This document shows, piece after piece, positions 7,912 to 16,778 of a stretch of DNA of 64,000 nucleotides. The notes under the pieces are model-generated. The model had not been told where the DNA came from. It did not search any database and saw only the letters and a list, made by a program, of their open reading frames with translations. Position numbers and translations under genes: made by a program. How positions within the stretch are numbered: the stretch's first letter is position 1; each line of letters begins with the position of its first letter. This stretch comes from Thiothrix eikelboomii. GTDB taxonomy: Bacteria > Pseudomonadota > Gammaproteobacteria > Thiotrichales > Thiotrichaceae. The stretch spans positions 309,948 through 373,947 of the forward strand of contig NZ_FUYB01000002.1 of the NCBI RefSeq assembly GCF_900167255.1. The letters run 5' to 3'.

Positions 7912-8466
7912 TCATTTCTGATCAAATGGCTGCGGCTCACTATTCACTAACGGCCAACCGGCTGCTTTCCAACCATCAATCCCCTCTTTATACCAATACA
8001 CATGCTGATAACCATAAGCACGCACCCGCTGCACTGCATTCCACGACATCCAGCAATCGGCGACACAATAAAAGACGAGGGGTCTATTCAAATTTCCTGC
8101 GGTAAGCTGTGCAAGTTGCGCCTTAAACCAAGCTTCAATCTTAGGTTCAAGCGTCCCATAACCGGTATTGGGCAACCATACACTCTGCGGTAAATTAAAA
8201 TGGGGTTCATTCACTAGCCAAGTTGCCCCAAACTCCTGATCCTCCCGTAGGTAGACTGCCATCACATCAATCAACACAGGCTGCTCAGTTTCAATCAAGG
8301 TTTTTAGCTCGGCGGTAGCGAGAGTCACTCCCTGCGGTACACAAGCGGGCGTGGGGCTACGATAATGATCTAATTTTAAACCCGTGGGCATCTCTCGGGT
8401 GCGCACACATTCATTGGCATAGCAACTCGCTAAGCCAAAGCCAATAATGAATAACCAAACTCTCAT
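7912..8466 (-). CDS. PQQ-dependent catabolism-associated CxxxCW protein (rhodanese-like)
   Basis: A 184-residue exported protein with a rhodanese-like fold and the motif C134-x-x-x-C138-W139 (CVADCW), which defines a family found beside quinoprotein dehydrogenases (named CXXCW in databases). An N-terminal hydrophobic signal (about 1-18) sends it to the periplasm. Its biochemical role is not established; sulfur or thiol chemistry connected with the SoxYZ-like carrier is the usual guess. Its start overlaps the metallohydrolase stop by 4 bp. Context and motif agree well. Confidence 0.85.
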   Translation of the reverse strand: MRVWLFIIGFGLASCYANECVRTREMPTGLKLDHYRSPTPACVPQGVTLATAELKTLIETEQPVLIDVMAVYLREDQEFGATWLVNEPHFNLPQSVWLPNTGYGTLEPKIEAWFKAQLAQLTAGNLNRPLVFYCVADCWMSWNAVQRVRAYGYQHVYWYKEGIDGWKAAGWPLVNSEPQPFDQK

Positions 8467-9401
8467 TCAGCTTGCTTGGCAGGTTTTAATTGTTCGGTTT
8501 CTAAGGCAGGGTATAAATGTGCGACTGAACGGCGTAATTCACTCTGCGCCAAAGCCACGGCTTTAAAATCAGCAGGAATCGGGGTCGCCATCACCTCATT
8601 CATATCCAAACCATTGGCAGCAGCTTGCTGTAGGATGGTTTGCAACCACACTAAATAGGCGCGAGTTTGTGCAATCGGCTCAGCATCTTGAGTGATTTTG
8701 CCATGCCCGGGGACTAATACTTTGAAAGGCAGCTTCAATAACTGTTCTAATGAGGCTAGCCAGTCGATGATTTCAGCATGGGGTGTGGTGGCCGCACGGT
8801 TGTTGAACACTAAATCACCCGCAAATAAAACCCCAGTCGTATGATCAAAAATAGCTAAATCACCCTGGGTATGCCCCTTAAAAGCCAAAACCTCTAACTC
8901 ATGCCCACCAAGGGTTTCCTTACCAACCTGAGCGACTTGATTCGGTGCGACCACACTAGTATCTCGCATCCAATCCCCAATCAGTCGATACATATTTGAG
9001 CTGAACATCTCCCCTTCTCGCTGCACACCCTGAGTCGTGGCGGGCAGTGCATAAATAGGCAGCTCACTAAAGGCCTGATTCCCTAGAAAATGATCGGGAT
9101 GATGATGTGTAATATAAACACGAATAACTTTTTTACCCGTCGTTTTTTCAATTAAAGCCCGTTGTTGCTCACCAAATCGCCGTGACGCTCCCGTATCAAT
9201 CACCACCACCCCGTCTTGAGTGACGATATAACCGGAATTGACAATAAAACCGCCATTGTCCTTGGAAAAATCCTCAGTTTTGCCTTCCAAAACAAAGGTA
9301 TCAGTGGCGATCTGTTGTGGCTGCAAGGGATAATCAAAACCAGCCGCTGCTAGCTCTACACTGATGACTAAACTAGCAACTGCCCACAGCCAATGCCTCA
9401 T
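8463..9401 (-). CDS. Quinoprotein relay system zinc metallohydrolase (SoxH-like)
   Basis: A 312-residue secreted metallo-beta-lactamase-fold protein with a signal peptide of about 20 residues. Zinc ligands are visible in T98-HHHPDH-104, in the GHTQGD segment and in VPGHGK. This subfamily is found with PQQ dehydrogenases and a SoxYZ-like carrier, and is thought to act on a carrier-bound intermediate or help mature the relay. The exact substrate is unknown. It overlaps both flanking genes by 4 bp, which argues for coupled translation. Confidence 0.87.
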   Translation of the reverse strand: MRHWLWAVASLVISVELAAAGFDYPLQPQQIATDTFVLEGKTEDFSKDNGGFIVNSGYIVTQDGVVVIDTGASRRFGEQQRALIEKTTGKKVIRVYITHHHPDHFLGNQAFSELPIYALPATTQGVQREGEMFSSNMYRLIGDWMRDTSVVAPNQVAQVGKETLGGHELEVLAFKGHTQGDLAIFDHTTGVLFAGDLVFNNRAATTPHAEIIDWLASLEQLLKLPFKVLVPGHGKITQDAEPIAQTRAYLVWLQTILQQAAANGLDMNEVMATPIPADFKAVALAQSELRRSVAHLYPALETEQLKPAKQAE

Positions 9402-10147
9402 CGCCCCACCTCAGCTTGAATCCGATTGCCATTATTGTCCCGCCCTTCTAATTTGAATTCAGTTTGTTTAGCCACATCAAAACTGAGCATTGGGTTTTCA
9501 CTCAATGGCTCAAACAAATCTAACTCCGCTAATACTTGATCGTCTTGACTCAAGACCTTAAGGTTTTCAATATGAAAGGTCGGAATACCTGAGGCTAAGC
9601 CCGTATCCATTGGATGCATGAGTCGCACCCGCAAACGATTCGAGCCATCAGGGCGCTGCCACACATTGGCAGACACCTTACCCAAAGTTTTAGTCCAATC
9701 CCCTGACGAAGTACCGACACTCGGCAAAGTACAACCGCCCCCCGCTGCATTCACCCACACTCCACCCACATGCCAGAGACCATCAGCAGTCTTAGCAGCT
9801 ACATGAATGGGGCTGCCTTGCTGGAGCTTCATCCGAAAGCCTAAATTAGGCCGCATCACTTTCGGACGAAACCGCAGTACTTGCGGGAGCGGATTCAGAT
9901 CCGCCACTACTACAATCTCTTGTACTGAATCCAAGCCTTCCACTTGGAAGGATACCGGTACATTTAAGGAATCCTCGGCATCCGGTGGGGCTTCAACTTT
10001 AACCTTACCATCAAACTGATAAGGCTCACCTTTGAGAAAACGCTGGTGCACAAACTCCCACTGCGGGGAGTTTAAGGGATCAGGTTCATCGGCCCAAACC
10101 CAAGGACTGAGCAGTGAACTGAGAACGAAAACAAGGAAAGGTCGCAT
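9398..10147 (-). CDS. Quinoprotein dehydrogenase-associated SoxYZ-like carrier
   Basis: The 249-residue exported protein (signal peptide ending near AWAD, residues 1-19) contains a SoxY-like first domain with a Cys-containing swing arm, AAGGGCT, Cys139. It continues with a SoxZ-like immunoglobulin domain (about 160-249) containing MHPMDTG. In true SoxYZ the GGCGG cysteine carries sulfur intermediates. In this PQQ-linked fusion family the cargo is unknown. It begins 7 bp after the binding-protein gene and overlaps the metallohydrolase, so the pair probably act together. Confidence 0.87.
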   Translation of the reverse strand: MRPFLVFVLSSLLSPWVWADEPDPLNSPQWEFVHQRFLKGEPYQFDGKVKVEAPPDAEDSLNVPVSFQVEGLDSVQEIVVVADLNPLPQVLRFRPKVMRPNLGFRMKLQQGSPIHVAAKTADGLWHVGGVWVNAAGGGCTLPSVGTSSGDWTKTLGKVSANVWQRPDGSNRLRVRLMHPMDTGLASGIPTFHIENLKVLSQDDQVLAELDLFEPLSENPMLSFDVAKQTEFKLEGRDNNGNRIQAEVGR

Positions 10148-10154
10148 AGCTACC

Positions 10155-11018
10155 TCAGTTTTTAGTACTTAGCTCAGGTGGTGTCGCCGGGGGAGTATAA
10201 GTGACTTTATACTGCTCAAAAATTTTCTTGACGGTACCGTCCTTTACCAAAGCCGCCATACTTTCATTCACTGCTTTAACAAGCTCTTCATTATCTGCTT
10301 TAACGGCAATACCCATCGCCCAATTAGAACGCGCTAAGCCGGGGGTGATTAAGGATTGAATCTGCAGGGTTTCAGGGCGCTCTTGCAGCAAACCCTCTAA
10401 TTCGCCACGTGGCCCCATAATTCCAGTCACCTCACCCGCTTTTAATGCCGCGACGGCTTTGGTTAGGCTATCAAAATGGCGAACGCTTTTACTCAACTGC
10501 CCTTGCATCGCTTCTAATAAATACAAATCACTGAGGGTATCGACTTCGACACCAATCGGTTCACTCATAAAATTAGCCAGAGTAGGCTGCTTACCGACTT
10601 TATTGGTATCAAAAGCAAACGCAATTTGCTCCAATTGATAAGGTGCGACGAATTTCACTTTATCGACTTTTTCTGAGAAGGCATTATCAACGGGCATATG
10701 CAACATCAAATCTGTTACCCCACCCCCTAAATAATGACCTTTCCAGACATTATTTCGTAAATCATCTTCGACATTTTCATCCGCACCGACCAAACGAATT
10801 TGGCTGCTGACACCGAGTTTAGCGGCTAAAGCATTAGCGATTTCAACATCAATACCGGATTGCTTACCCTCACTGATATAAGAGTAAGGCGGGAAATCTT
10901 TATATAAAGAAACGCTTAAAACACCTTTATTTTTAACCTCATCTAAACCAGCCGCGACTAGGCTGGAAGTGACTAGGCTTAAACTTAAAGCTAGGCTTGC
11001 TAACACTCGTTTATTCAT
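10155..11018 (-). CDS. PQQ dehydrogenase-associated periplasmic binding protein (MxaJ/XoxJ-like)
   Basis: A 287-residue family-3 solute-binding fold protein with a clear signal peptide from MNKRVLAS onward. The start at 11018 is chosen over 11066 because GGAGAGG precedes it by a few bases. In methanol and ethanol dehydrogenase operons, members of this family (MxaJ, XoxJ) have no transporter partner and are thought to aid dehydrogenase maturation or cofactor loading. No ABC permease or ATPase is nearby here either, which supports that role rather than amino acid uptake. Confidence 0.85.
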   Translation of the reverse strand: MNKRVLASLALSLSLVTSSLVAAGLDEVKNKGVLSVSLYKDFPPYSYISEGKQSGIDVEIANALAAKLGVSSQIRLVGADENVEDDLRNNVWKGHYLGGGVTDLMLHMPVDNAFSEKVDKVKFVAPYQLEQIAFAFDTNKVGKQPTLANFMSEPIGVEVDTLSDLYLLEAMQGQLSKSVRHFDSLTKAVAALKAGEVTGIMGPRGELEGLLQERPETLQIQSLITPGLARSNWAMGIAVKADNEELVKAVNESMAALVKDGTVKKIFEQYKVTYTPPATPPELSTKN

Positions 11019-11057
11019 AGCCTCTCCAACTATAAATACTGATCTACTGATTAAATA

Positions 11058-11076
11058 CCACCGCAAACAGCGGTGG
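11058..11076 (-). promoter_or_regulatory. Perfect 7-bp stem-loop between cytochrome and binding-protein genes
   Basis: CCACCGC, a 5-base loop and GCGGTGG form a GC-rich hairpin in the 84-bp gap. On the minus strand it is followed by TATTT. It could be an attenuator, a weak terminator or an mRNA-processing site that lowers expression of the accessory genes. Confidence 0.5.
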
Positions 11077-11102
11077 CAAACTCACACCTTGTCATACCCA
11101 GT

Positions 11103-11936
11103 CTAATTGGTAGCAGGCTTAGCGGGATCGCTAGCAGGTGCGGGTGCTGCCGCATTAGTCGCGGTCTCTTTGCCTAAATCAACCCCTGCTTTCCCAAATA
11201 TATAGGTGATCGCTTCGCTGAGTTCTTGTTCGGTCAGGCTAGGATCACCACCTTTCGCGGGCATTTGATTTAAACCCGTCGAGCTTGAGGCGATCAAACC
11301 TTGTAAACCTTTCGCCGCACGTGCTGCCCACGCGGCTTTATCATCAATTTTAGGTGCATTTAAAATACCCGCTGTATGGCACGCAGTACACACCGTATTG
11401 AAAACTTGCTCACCCGTCCGTGCCACTGTAGGCACTGATGGACTAGCACTGGCTGCCGGAGCTGAAGCTGGAGCAGCTGCCGTTGCAGTGGCTGTTGCTG
11501 GAGCATCCACAGAGACCGACGCTAACCAACTACGAATCGCCCACAGCCCTTCTTGCTTGACGACACCATCAAACTTTGGCATATAAGTGACACCGTTACG
11601 AATAGCACCATTCACCATCCGCTCTTTAAAAATCTCATCACCTTCATCACCTAAAGGTAATTTCTCCCGTAAATCTGGGGCAATACCGCCAGATACTGCC
11701 TCAATACCGTGGCAACGCGCACAGTTTTGTGCATAAGCATGTTTACCAATCTCAATAGCCTTTTCATTACCTGGATAAGGATTTTTTTCCAACCAAACGG
11801 TGTCCGAGTCTTTAATCGGCTCTAAACCCGTAATATCAATTGGCTGCGGAGTGACATCTCCATGAGCCCAAACTTGTAGGGTAGTTGCCAATAAAAGCGC
11901 ACCACAAATCCGCGTCAAAACCAACATGCGTTGCAT
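11103..11936 (-). CDS. Diheme cytochrome c: PedF-like c550 fused to a cytochrome c5-like domain
   Basis: A 277-residue exported protein with two heme-binding motifs, C72-A-R-C-H76 and C183-T-A-C-H187. The first domain (about 25-140) resembles the c550 PedF/ExaB-type partner of PQQ alcohol dehydrogenases. The second (about 172-255) has the cytochrome c5 pattern, with WAARAAKGLQGL and NQMPAKGG. They are joined by an Ala/Pro/Ser-rich linker (about 144-170). It lies immediately downstream of the dehydrogenase and should accept its electrons, passing them within the fusion towards an oxidase. A fused acceptor pair is unusual; ExaB and PedF are normally monoheme. Confidence 0.85.
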   Translation of the reverse strand: MQRMLVLTRICGALLLATTLQVWAHGDVTPQPIDITGLEPIKDSDTVWLEKNPYPGNEKAIEIGKHAYAQNCARCHGIEAVSGGIAPDLREKLPLGDEGDEIFKERMVNGAIRNGVTYMPKFDGVVKQEGLWAIRSWLASVSVDAPATATATAAAPASAPAASASPSVPTVARTGEQVFNTVCTACHTAGILNAPKIDDKAAWAARAAKGLQGLIASSSTGLNQMPAKGGDPSLTEQELSEAITYIFGKAGVDLGKETATNAAAPAPASDPAKPATN

Positions 11937-11979
11937 TTGTTAAATAACCTCAAATCATTTGTATCGGTAACGAATCACT

Positions 11980-12006
11980 AAAAGGGGCAGGCAAGCTACC
12001 CCTTTT
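11980..12006 (-). terminator. Intrinsic terminator/attenuator after the PQQ dehydrogenase
   Basis: AAAAGGGG at 11980-11987 pairs with CCCCTTTT at 11999-12006 across an 11-base loop. Read on the minus strand the stem ends in a T run. It lies between the dehydrogenase stop and the cytochrome gene, so it probably makes the dehydrogenase mRNA more abundant than the downstream accessory genes. Confidence 0.7.
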
Positions 12007-12015
12007 AACTTAAAA

Positions 12016-13773
12016 CTAGGAAGGCGCTTTGGGTAGTTTAAAGACCCACAAACTACCGCCTTGATTTAAGTGCTTAACACTTTTAGCGACTTCGCCACCC
12101 CATAAAGGCACAGCACCACCCCAACCCGAAGGCACTGCGACAAACTGCTCACCATCTTGTTCCCAAGTAATCGGGCAACCAACTACCCCTGAGCCAGTTT
12201 GGAATTTCCATAGCTCATTACCAGTTTTAGCATCAAAGGCTTTTAAATAACCTTCTGGTGTACCTGTAAAAACTAAATTACCCGCTGTAGTTAATACTCC
12301 ACCCCATAAAGGCGCTTTATTTTTGGCTTCCCACGCAACCTTACCTGTCTTTGGGTCGATTGCACGTAAAGCACCAATATAATCTTCGTTCAGTGGTTTA
12401 ATCGTAAAACCAGCACCTAAATAAGCAGCGCCCTTTTTATAACTGATCGGCTCATTCCAAATATCCATACCCCATTCATTGGCAGGCACATAGAATAAAT
12501 CCGTATTCGGGTTATAAGCCATTGGCATCCAGTTTTTACCACCTAAGAAAGAAGGCGCAGAAAATACGGATTGGCCTTTATCAGCAGCACTTGGTGCACC
12601 AGGGCGATTTGTATCATCATACTCAGGGCGGCCTGTTTTTAAATCAATGCCCTTAGCCCAAGTGATCTTATTCACAAATGGACTCGCACTGATTAACTGG
12701 CCATTAGTACGATCTAATACATAGAAGAAACCATTCCGATCAGCATGGCCACCCGCTTTGATAACCTTGCCATCAGCTTGTTTTAAATCGAAAGAGACAA
12801 ACTCATTGACTCCATCAAAATCCCAACCATCATGTGGTGTCCATTGATAATGCCATTTGATTTTGCCGTCATCAGGATTAATTGCCAAAATCGAAGAGGA
12901 ATATAAGTTGTCACCGGGGCGTAAATGCGAGTTCCAAGGCGCTGGATTGCCTGTTCCGAAGAATAATGAATTGGTTTCGGCATCATAAGTTCCGCCTAAC
13001 CAAGTCGCTGCACCACCGGTTTTCCACAAGTCGCCCGGCCATGATTTATTAGTCTCGCCAGTAATGCCATTGTCTTTACCGTCCAAAGTCCCCATATGGC
13101 CTTCAACAGTCGGACGCATCCAAACTAATTTACCCGTTTTTGCATCACGCGCTTCAACTTTACCCACAATACCAAATTCACCACCCGAGACACCGGTAAT
13201 GACTTTACCATTCACAATAATCGGAGCAGCGGTATTGGAATAACCAGCTTTATAATCCTCCATTTTCTCTTTCCAAACCACTTTACCCGTGTCTTGTTCA
13301 AGAGCCACTAATTGCGCATCGAGGGTAGAGAAAATAAACAGATTATCATACAGCGCACCACCACGATTCACCACATCACAGCAAGGTAAAATACCATCTG
13401 GTAAGCGATGATCATATTGCCATAACTCTTCACCTGTTTTTGCATCGACAGCAAAGACCCGTGAATAAGAAGCCGTTACGAAAATTTTTCCATTATGAAC
13501 TAAAGGCTGAGCTTCTTGGCCGCGTTGCTTTTCATCACCATAAGATAATACAAACGCAGGTATTAAATTTTTAACTGTTTCAGTATTGAGTTTATCGAGT
13601 GGACTAAACCGCTGGCCTTGCAAACCGAGACCATAGCTCACCACGTCATTGGTTGTGGTTGCATCATTGGCAATATCTTGATCATTCACTGCCGCCATTA
13701 ACGGTGCAGCATATAAAGCAGCACTAATAGCCGATGCTAATAATACCTTACGTAACAACTCGCCAGACTTCAT
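12016..13773 (-). CDS. PQQ-dependent alcohol dehydrogenase, lanthanide-type signature
   Basis: A 585-residue quinoprotein with a signal peptide (about 1-28) and eight-bladed propeller repeats. Visible features are the adjacent-cysteine pair C131-C132 (the disulfide over PQQ), Glu199 in GGEFG, Asn277 in GTGNPAPWN (metal ligands) and W317-D318-F319-D320, where D318 is the catalytic Asp. An Asp two residues after it, D320, marks lanthanide-dependent XoxF, ExaF and PedH enzymes; calcium enzymes have Ala or Ser. The overall sequence is of the ethanol dehydrogenase (ExaA/PedE/PedH) type, so oxidation of short alcohols and aldehydes in the periplasm is expected. It heads a ten-gene same-strand locus and has a tandem operator 96 bp upstream. 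Lanthanide dependence is inferred from one diagnostic residue. Confidence 0.92.
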   Translation of the reverse strand: MKSGELLRKVLLASAISAALYAAPLMAAVNDQDIANDATTTNDVVSYGLGLQGQRFSPLDKLNTETVKNLIPAFVLSYGDEKQRGQEAQPLVHNGKIFVTASYSRVFAVDAKTGEELWQYDHRLPDGILPCCDVVNRGGALYDNLFIFSTLDAQLVALEQDTGKVVWKEKMEDYKAGYSNTAAPIIVNGKVITGVSGGEFGIVGKVEARDAKTGKLVWMRPTVEGHMGTLDGKDNGITGETNKSWPGDLWKTGGAATWLGGTYDAETNSLFFGTGNPAPWNSHLRPGDNLYSSSILAINPDDGKIKWHYQWTPHDGWDFDGVNEFVSFDLKQADGKVIKAGGHADRNGFFYVLDRTNGQLISASPFVNKITWAKGIDLKTGRPEYDDTNRPGAPSAADKGQSVFSAPSFLGGKNWMPMAYNPNTDLFYVPANEWGMDIWNEPISYKKGAAYLGAGFTIKPLNEDYIGALRAIDPKTGKVAWEAKNKAPLWGGVLTTAGNLVFTGTPEGYLKAFDAKTGNELWKFQTGSGVVGCPITWEQDGEQFVAVPSGWGGAVPLWGGEVAKSVKHLNQGGSLWVFKLPKAPS

Positions 13774-13868
13774 ACTAGAGTCTCCTCTCCAATAGTAATT
13801 GTATAAAGAAATTGTAATGTGACTCCCATTACACTACGGCCATCTGACAGCGATCATAACGGGTGATT

Positions 13869-13886
13869 GGTTGGGAAAAGGTTGGG
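13869..13886 (-). promoter_or_regulatory. Tandem GGTTGGG operator upstream of the PQQ dehydrogenase
   Basis: GGTTGGG AAAA GGTTGGG (plus-strand reading) gives two identical 7-mers at an 11-bp period. The same element lies before pqqC (17564) and pqqA (20530) and was not seen elsewhere. A TATGAT -10-like hexamer on the minus strand (13853-13858) is 10 bp downstream, so the site would cover the -35 region, as expected for an activator. A conserved regulator site is inferred. Confidence 0.75.
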
Positions 13887-13950
13887 GAATTAGGCTTAGT
13901 TTTAGTTATTCATTTAATACGCTTAATACGCTGACATCAACACCCACAAG

Positions 13951-13979
13951 ACACGAGCCTAGCTTGCCTAGACCCGTGT
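13951..13979 (-). terminator. Imperfect hairpin downstream of the GAF regulator gene
   Basis: ACACGAGCCTAG at 13951-13962 pairs with CTAGACCCGTGT at 13968-13979 with two mismatches in twelve. It begins 15 bp after the regulator stop, separating that gene from the dehydrogenase promoter. There is no strong U-tract. Confidence 0.45.
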
Positions 13980-13993
13980 ACTCAGGATTTAAC

Positions 13994-15187
13994 TCATGAC
14001 CATTTGGGCTTATCGACCAACTCTGCTAAGCGCTCACGGACTAGTTCACTGCCGCCTGTGCTTCTACACAGCTTATCCATCAGTAAAGTAGCGTCCTCGC
14101 AAGAGCTAAGGGCTTTATCCATCACTGCATCAATACAATGTCGCCACTCCTCTAATTCTGGTGAATTGGATTGCACTAAAAAACTGCCTTGATAGAGCGT
14201 GAAAGCCGAGCTGGTATGGTTATGATGGAGTGCTTGCCAAACTTGAATAAAATCGGCCCAAACTGAAATTTGCAAACGATACGGCCGTGAACCAATTTGC
14301 CCATCTAAAATTCGCCGTAAATGCGACAGCTCAGCTTTTAAGGTAGAAAGGGATACCGATTGCTCACCGTATAAAGCCGCATGTAACCCCTCAAGACTCA
14401 AACCTTGTGGATTCAGGGCTAACAGTGAAAGGATCTCAACTTGACGCAGTGGCAAATGTAAGGTCTTACCTCGAAAAATCACTCTAGCTTGGCCTAAAGC
14501 ATAAATTTCTAATTCGGCTTTAGGTAAATTTTGTGGCAAACCTTGTGCAATTGAACGGGCGATTTCCGTGACAGCAGCCTGCCCCAAAGGCGTATGCCGT
14601 CGCCAAGTGGTTGACATATCTAAGACCCCCACCAGCTCACCCGATTGGGGATGCAAAATCGGTGCAGCATAACAAACCCAGTCATGAACAAACGGCTGAT
14701 AATGCTCGGAAGAAAATACCGTGACGGGACGCTTGAGATTTAAGGATAAACCGACCGCATTGGTGCCGACCGAACGCTCATCCCACCAACCACCTGCCGT
14801 GAAATTAACCGACTCCGCTCGGCTACGCATGTGCTGACTCGCCAAAGTCCATAATAGACGCCCCTGTGGATCAGCGATAGCGGCAACTAGTTCACCTTCT
14901 TTAGCTAATTGCTTAATTTGCTCTTGTTCGCGTTGTACCGCTTGGCTAAGAATCGAGCCTTTCCACATTTGCTGAGTAACATACAGATCATCAGCCGGTG
15001 CTGAACCCTGACGTGGCTGAATATATTGCGCACTGCGCTGCCAAGACGAAGCTATATCGTCACGTACTGGAATCTTGACTCCTCCGCTCGCACCAGACAC
15101 AAACCGATTCCATTGGCTATCAATAACGCTGCGTCGCTTAAGTAACGACTCTGCGCCCATTTCTAAACTCTTGAGGACCTGCCCCAT
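13994..15187 (-). CDS. GAF-domain transcriptional regulator with C-terminal winged helix
   Basis: The 397-residue protein has an AcoR-like N-terminal half: an ASSWQRS segment near residue 45 and a GAF domain (about 75-210) with GGWWDERSVGTNAVG and the APILHPQSGELVGVLDMS core. AcoR's AAA+ and Fis domains are absent. Instead, residues about 225-310 form a winged-helix domain of the OmpR/SARP kind (LPLRQVEILSLLALNPQGL, LSTLKAELSHLRRIL). A very strong AGGAGGAGG ribosome site precedes the ATG. It sits between pqqCDE and the dehydrogenase, all on one strand, and is a good candidate to bind the tandem GGTTGGG sites. Its ligand is unknown. Confidence 0.8.
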   Translation of the reverse strand: MGQVLKSLEMGAESLLKRRSVIDSQWNRFVSGASGGVKIPVRDDIASSWQRSAQYIQPRQGSAPADDLYVTQQMWKGSILSQAVQREQEQIKQLAKEGELVAAIADPQGRLLWTLASQHMRSRAESVNFTAGGWWDERSVGTNAVGLSLNLKRPVTVFSSEHYQPFVHDWVCYAAPILHPQSGELVGVLDMSTTWRRHTPLGQAAVTEIARSIAQGLPQNLPKAELEIYALGQARVIFRGKTLHLPLRQVEILSLLALNPQGLSLEGLHAALYGEQSVSLSTLKAELSHLRRILDGQIGSRPYRLQISVWADFIQVWQALHHNHTSSAFTLYQGSFLVQSNSPELEEWRHCIDAVMDKALSSCEDATLLMDKLCRSTGGSELVRERLAELVDKPKWS

Positions 15188-15246
15188 ACACCTCCTCCTG
15201 CGTTGTAAGCATAAAATCTGTGCTCTATCGAGAACTTCGCGTCATT

Positions 15247-15267
15247 CAGAGTGAACCTCTCACTCTG
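15247..15267. promoter_or_regulatory. Perfect 8-bp inverted repeat in the pqqE-regulator gap
   Basis: CAGAGTGA, five bases, TCACTCTG. It lies in the 237-bp region 15188-15424 upstream of the GAF regulator, so it could be an operator or an RNA hairpin. The rest of this gap is T-rich and I see no gene in it. Confidence 0.4.
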
Positions 15268-15424
15268 ATTTTGCAAGCTTTTCTGGAACTAGCCGCAGTT
15301 ATTATTGAATTATTAACAGGGTTAGCAACACTTGGCTCAGGCTCAGCTTACTCTATATTTTCTATGATTTTTTGTCTTTTTTATCCTTTTCTGAGTTTTT
15401 AAGTTTTTATCTTTCTATCTCTGT

Positions 15425-16510
15425 TTATCTTTTTCTAAACAGGAGAGGCTTAGAACTGATCAGGTTCAGTTGGCTAGTATCAATCGCCTGCCCAATCAAA
15501 TGGTGATGGGGTGATTTTGCACAGGTTGGATCGGCATTCTTGGGGTCACCCGTCAGTTTAAACGCTTGGCAATGACAACCTCCAAAATCTTTTTCCCGTT
15601 CATCGCAACTACGGCATGGCTCTTTCATCCAAGCTTCGCCCCGGAAATAATTAAAAGCCGATGATTCGTACCAAATCCAGTCTAAATCATGCTCACGCAC
15701 ATTATGCAATTCTAACCCCGGCAAGCTACGTGCTGAATGGCAAGGTAGTGCTAAACCATCTGGAGCAACTGCTAAAAATACCCGCCCCCAACCGGCGACA
15801 CAGGCTTTCGGGCGCTGCTCATAGTAATCAGGTACGACATAATAAATTCTCATCTGCCCTTTTAATTTTTCTTGGTAGCTCTTTGCTACCCGCTCAGCGG
15901 CCCGTACTTGTTCTAAGCTTGGCAATAAATGATCACGATTGGCTAAAGCCCAACCTTCAAACTGAGTGGTCGCCAACTCCACATAATCTGCCTGTAATTC
16001 CACCGCCAAATCGAGCATTTGAGCAACCCGATGCATATTTTGGCGATGAATAACAAAGCATAACACCATCGGATAACCACTGGCTTTCACCGCTCGTGCC
16101 ATGTCTAATTTATGCTGAAAAGCCTTGGTCCCCGCCAGATAGTCATTCAGACTAGCATCATCGGCTTGAAAACTGATTTGAATATGATCTAGGCCTAATT
16201 CACGGAATTTTTCCACCCGCGCCGCATCCATGCCTACACCAGAGGTAATCAGATTGCTGTAATACCCAAGTTTCCGTGCTTCGCCAACCAGCACCTCTAA
16301 GTCTTTGCGGACTAAAGGCTCTCCCCCCGAAAAGCCTAATTGTGCCGCCCCGAGTTTGCGGGCTTGATGCAAAACTTTTAACCAAGTTTCGGTATCTAAT
16401 TCATCTTTTTTCGGCACTAACTCCAGCGGATTACTGCAATACGGACATTGTAAAGGGCAAGAATGTGTGACCTCAGCCAATAACCAAAGGGGTGGTGGAA
16501 TCTTAGCCAT
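15425..16510 (-). CDS. pqqE: PqqA peptide cyclase (radical SAM)
   Basis: A 361-residue radical SAM protein. The SAM cluster motif C18-x3-C22-x2-C25 (CPLQCPYC) is followed by SGGEPLVRKD and, near the C-terminus, the SPASM cysteines (CRSCDEREKDFGGCHC). PqqE joins Glu and Tyr of the PqqA peptide, with PqqD as chaperone, in the first step of PQQ synthesis. It overlaps pqqD by 8 bp. Length is slightly under the usual 370-380 residues. Confidence 0.97.
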   Translation of the reverse strand: MAKIPPPLWLLAEVTHSCPLQCPYCSNPLELVPKKDELDTETWLKVLHQARKLGAAQLGFSGGEPLVRKDLEVLVGEARKLGYYSNLITSGVGMDAARVEKFRELGLDHIQISFQADDASLNDYLAGTKAFQHKLDMARAVKASGYPMVLCFVIHRQNMHRVAQMLDLAVELQADYVELATTQFEGWALANRDHLLPSLEQVRAAERVAKSYQEKLKGQMRIYYVVPDYYEQRPKACVAGWGRVFLAVAPDGLALPCHSARSLPGLELHNVREHDLDWIWYESSAFNYFRGEAWMKEPCRSCDEREKDFGGCHCQAFKLTGDPKNADPTCAKSPHHHLIGQAIDTSQLNLISSKPLLFRKR

Positions 16511-16778
16511 AACGAATCCAACCTTCCGCTTGAGCCTGAACTAAGAATTGCAATACATCCTCTTGCAACCCCTCGATTTCATAGTCGCGCTCAAGATCAG
16601 CAATCAGGGTTTGCACATTGCGTTGGCCATCACATAGCGCTAGCACTGCTGCAGCCGTATCATTTAACTGCACCATTCCTTCAGGATATAAAAGTACATG
16701 GGTTTGTTGCACTTCTTCCCACTGAAAGCGATAACCAGCGGCGAGTTTGGGTACACTCGTTAAATTTAACTCACTCAT
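16503..16778 (-). CDS. pqqD: PQQ biosynthesis peptide chaperone
   Basis: A 91-residue protein matching PqqD, with the [21 protein letters not shown] core and a winged-helix-like RRE fold. It binds PqqA and delivers it to PqqE. It overlaps pqqC by 4 bp and pqqE by 8 bp, so translation of the three genes is coupled. Confidence 0.96.
   Translation of the reverse strand: MSELNLTSVPKLAAGYRFQWEEVQQTHVLLYPEGMVQLNDTAAAVLALCDGQRNVQTLIADLERDYEIEGLQEDVLQFLVQAQAEGWIRYG

Noticed and set aside
15220-15402. 60-codon frame between pqqE and the GAF regulator
   Set aside because: Low-complexity hydrophobic product from a T-rich stretch, with no ribosome site and on the strand opposite to all neighbours.
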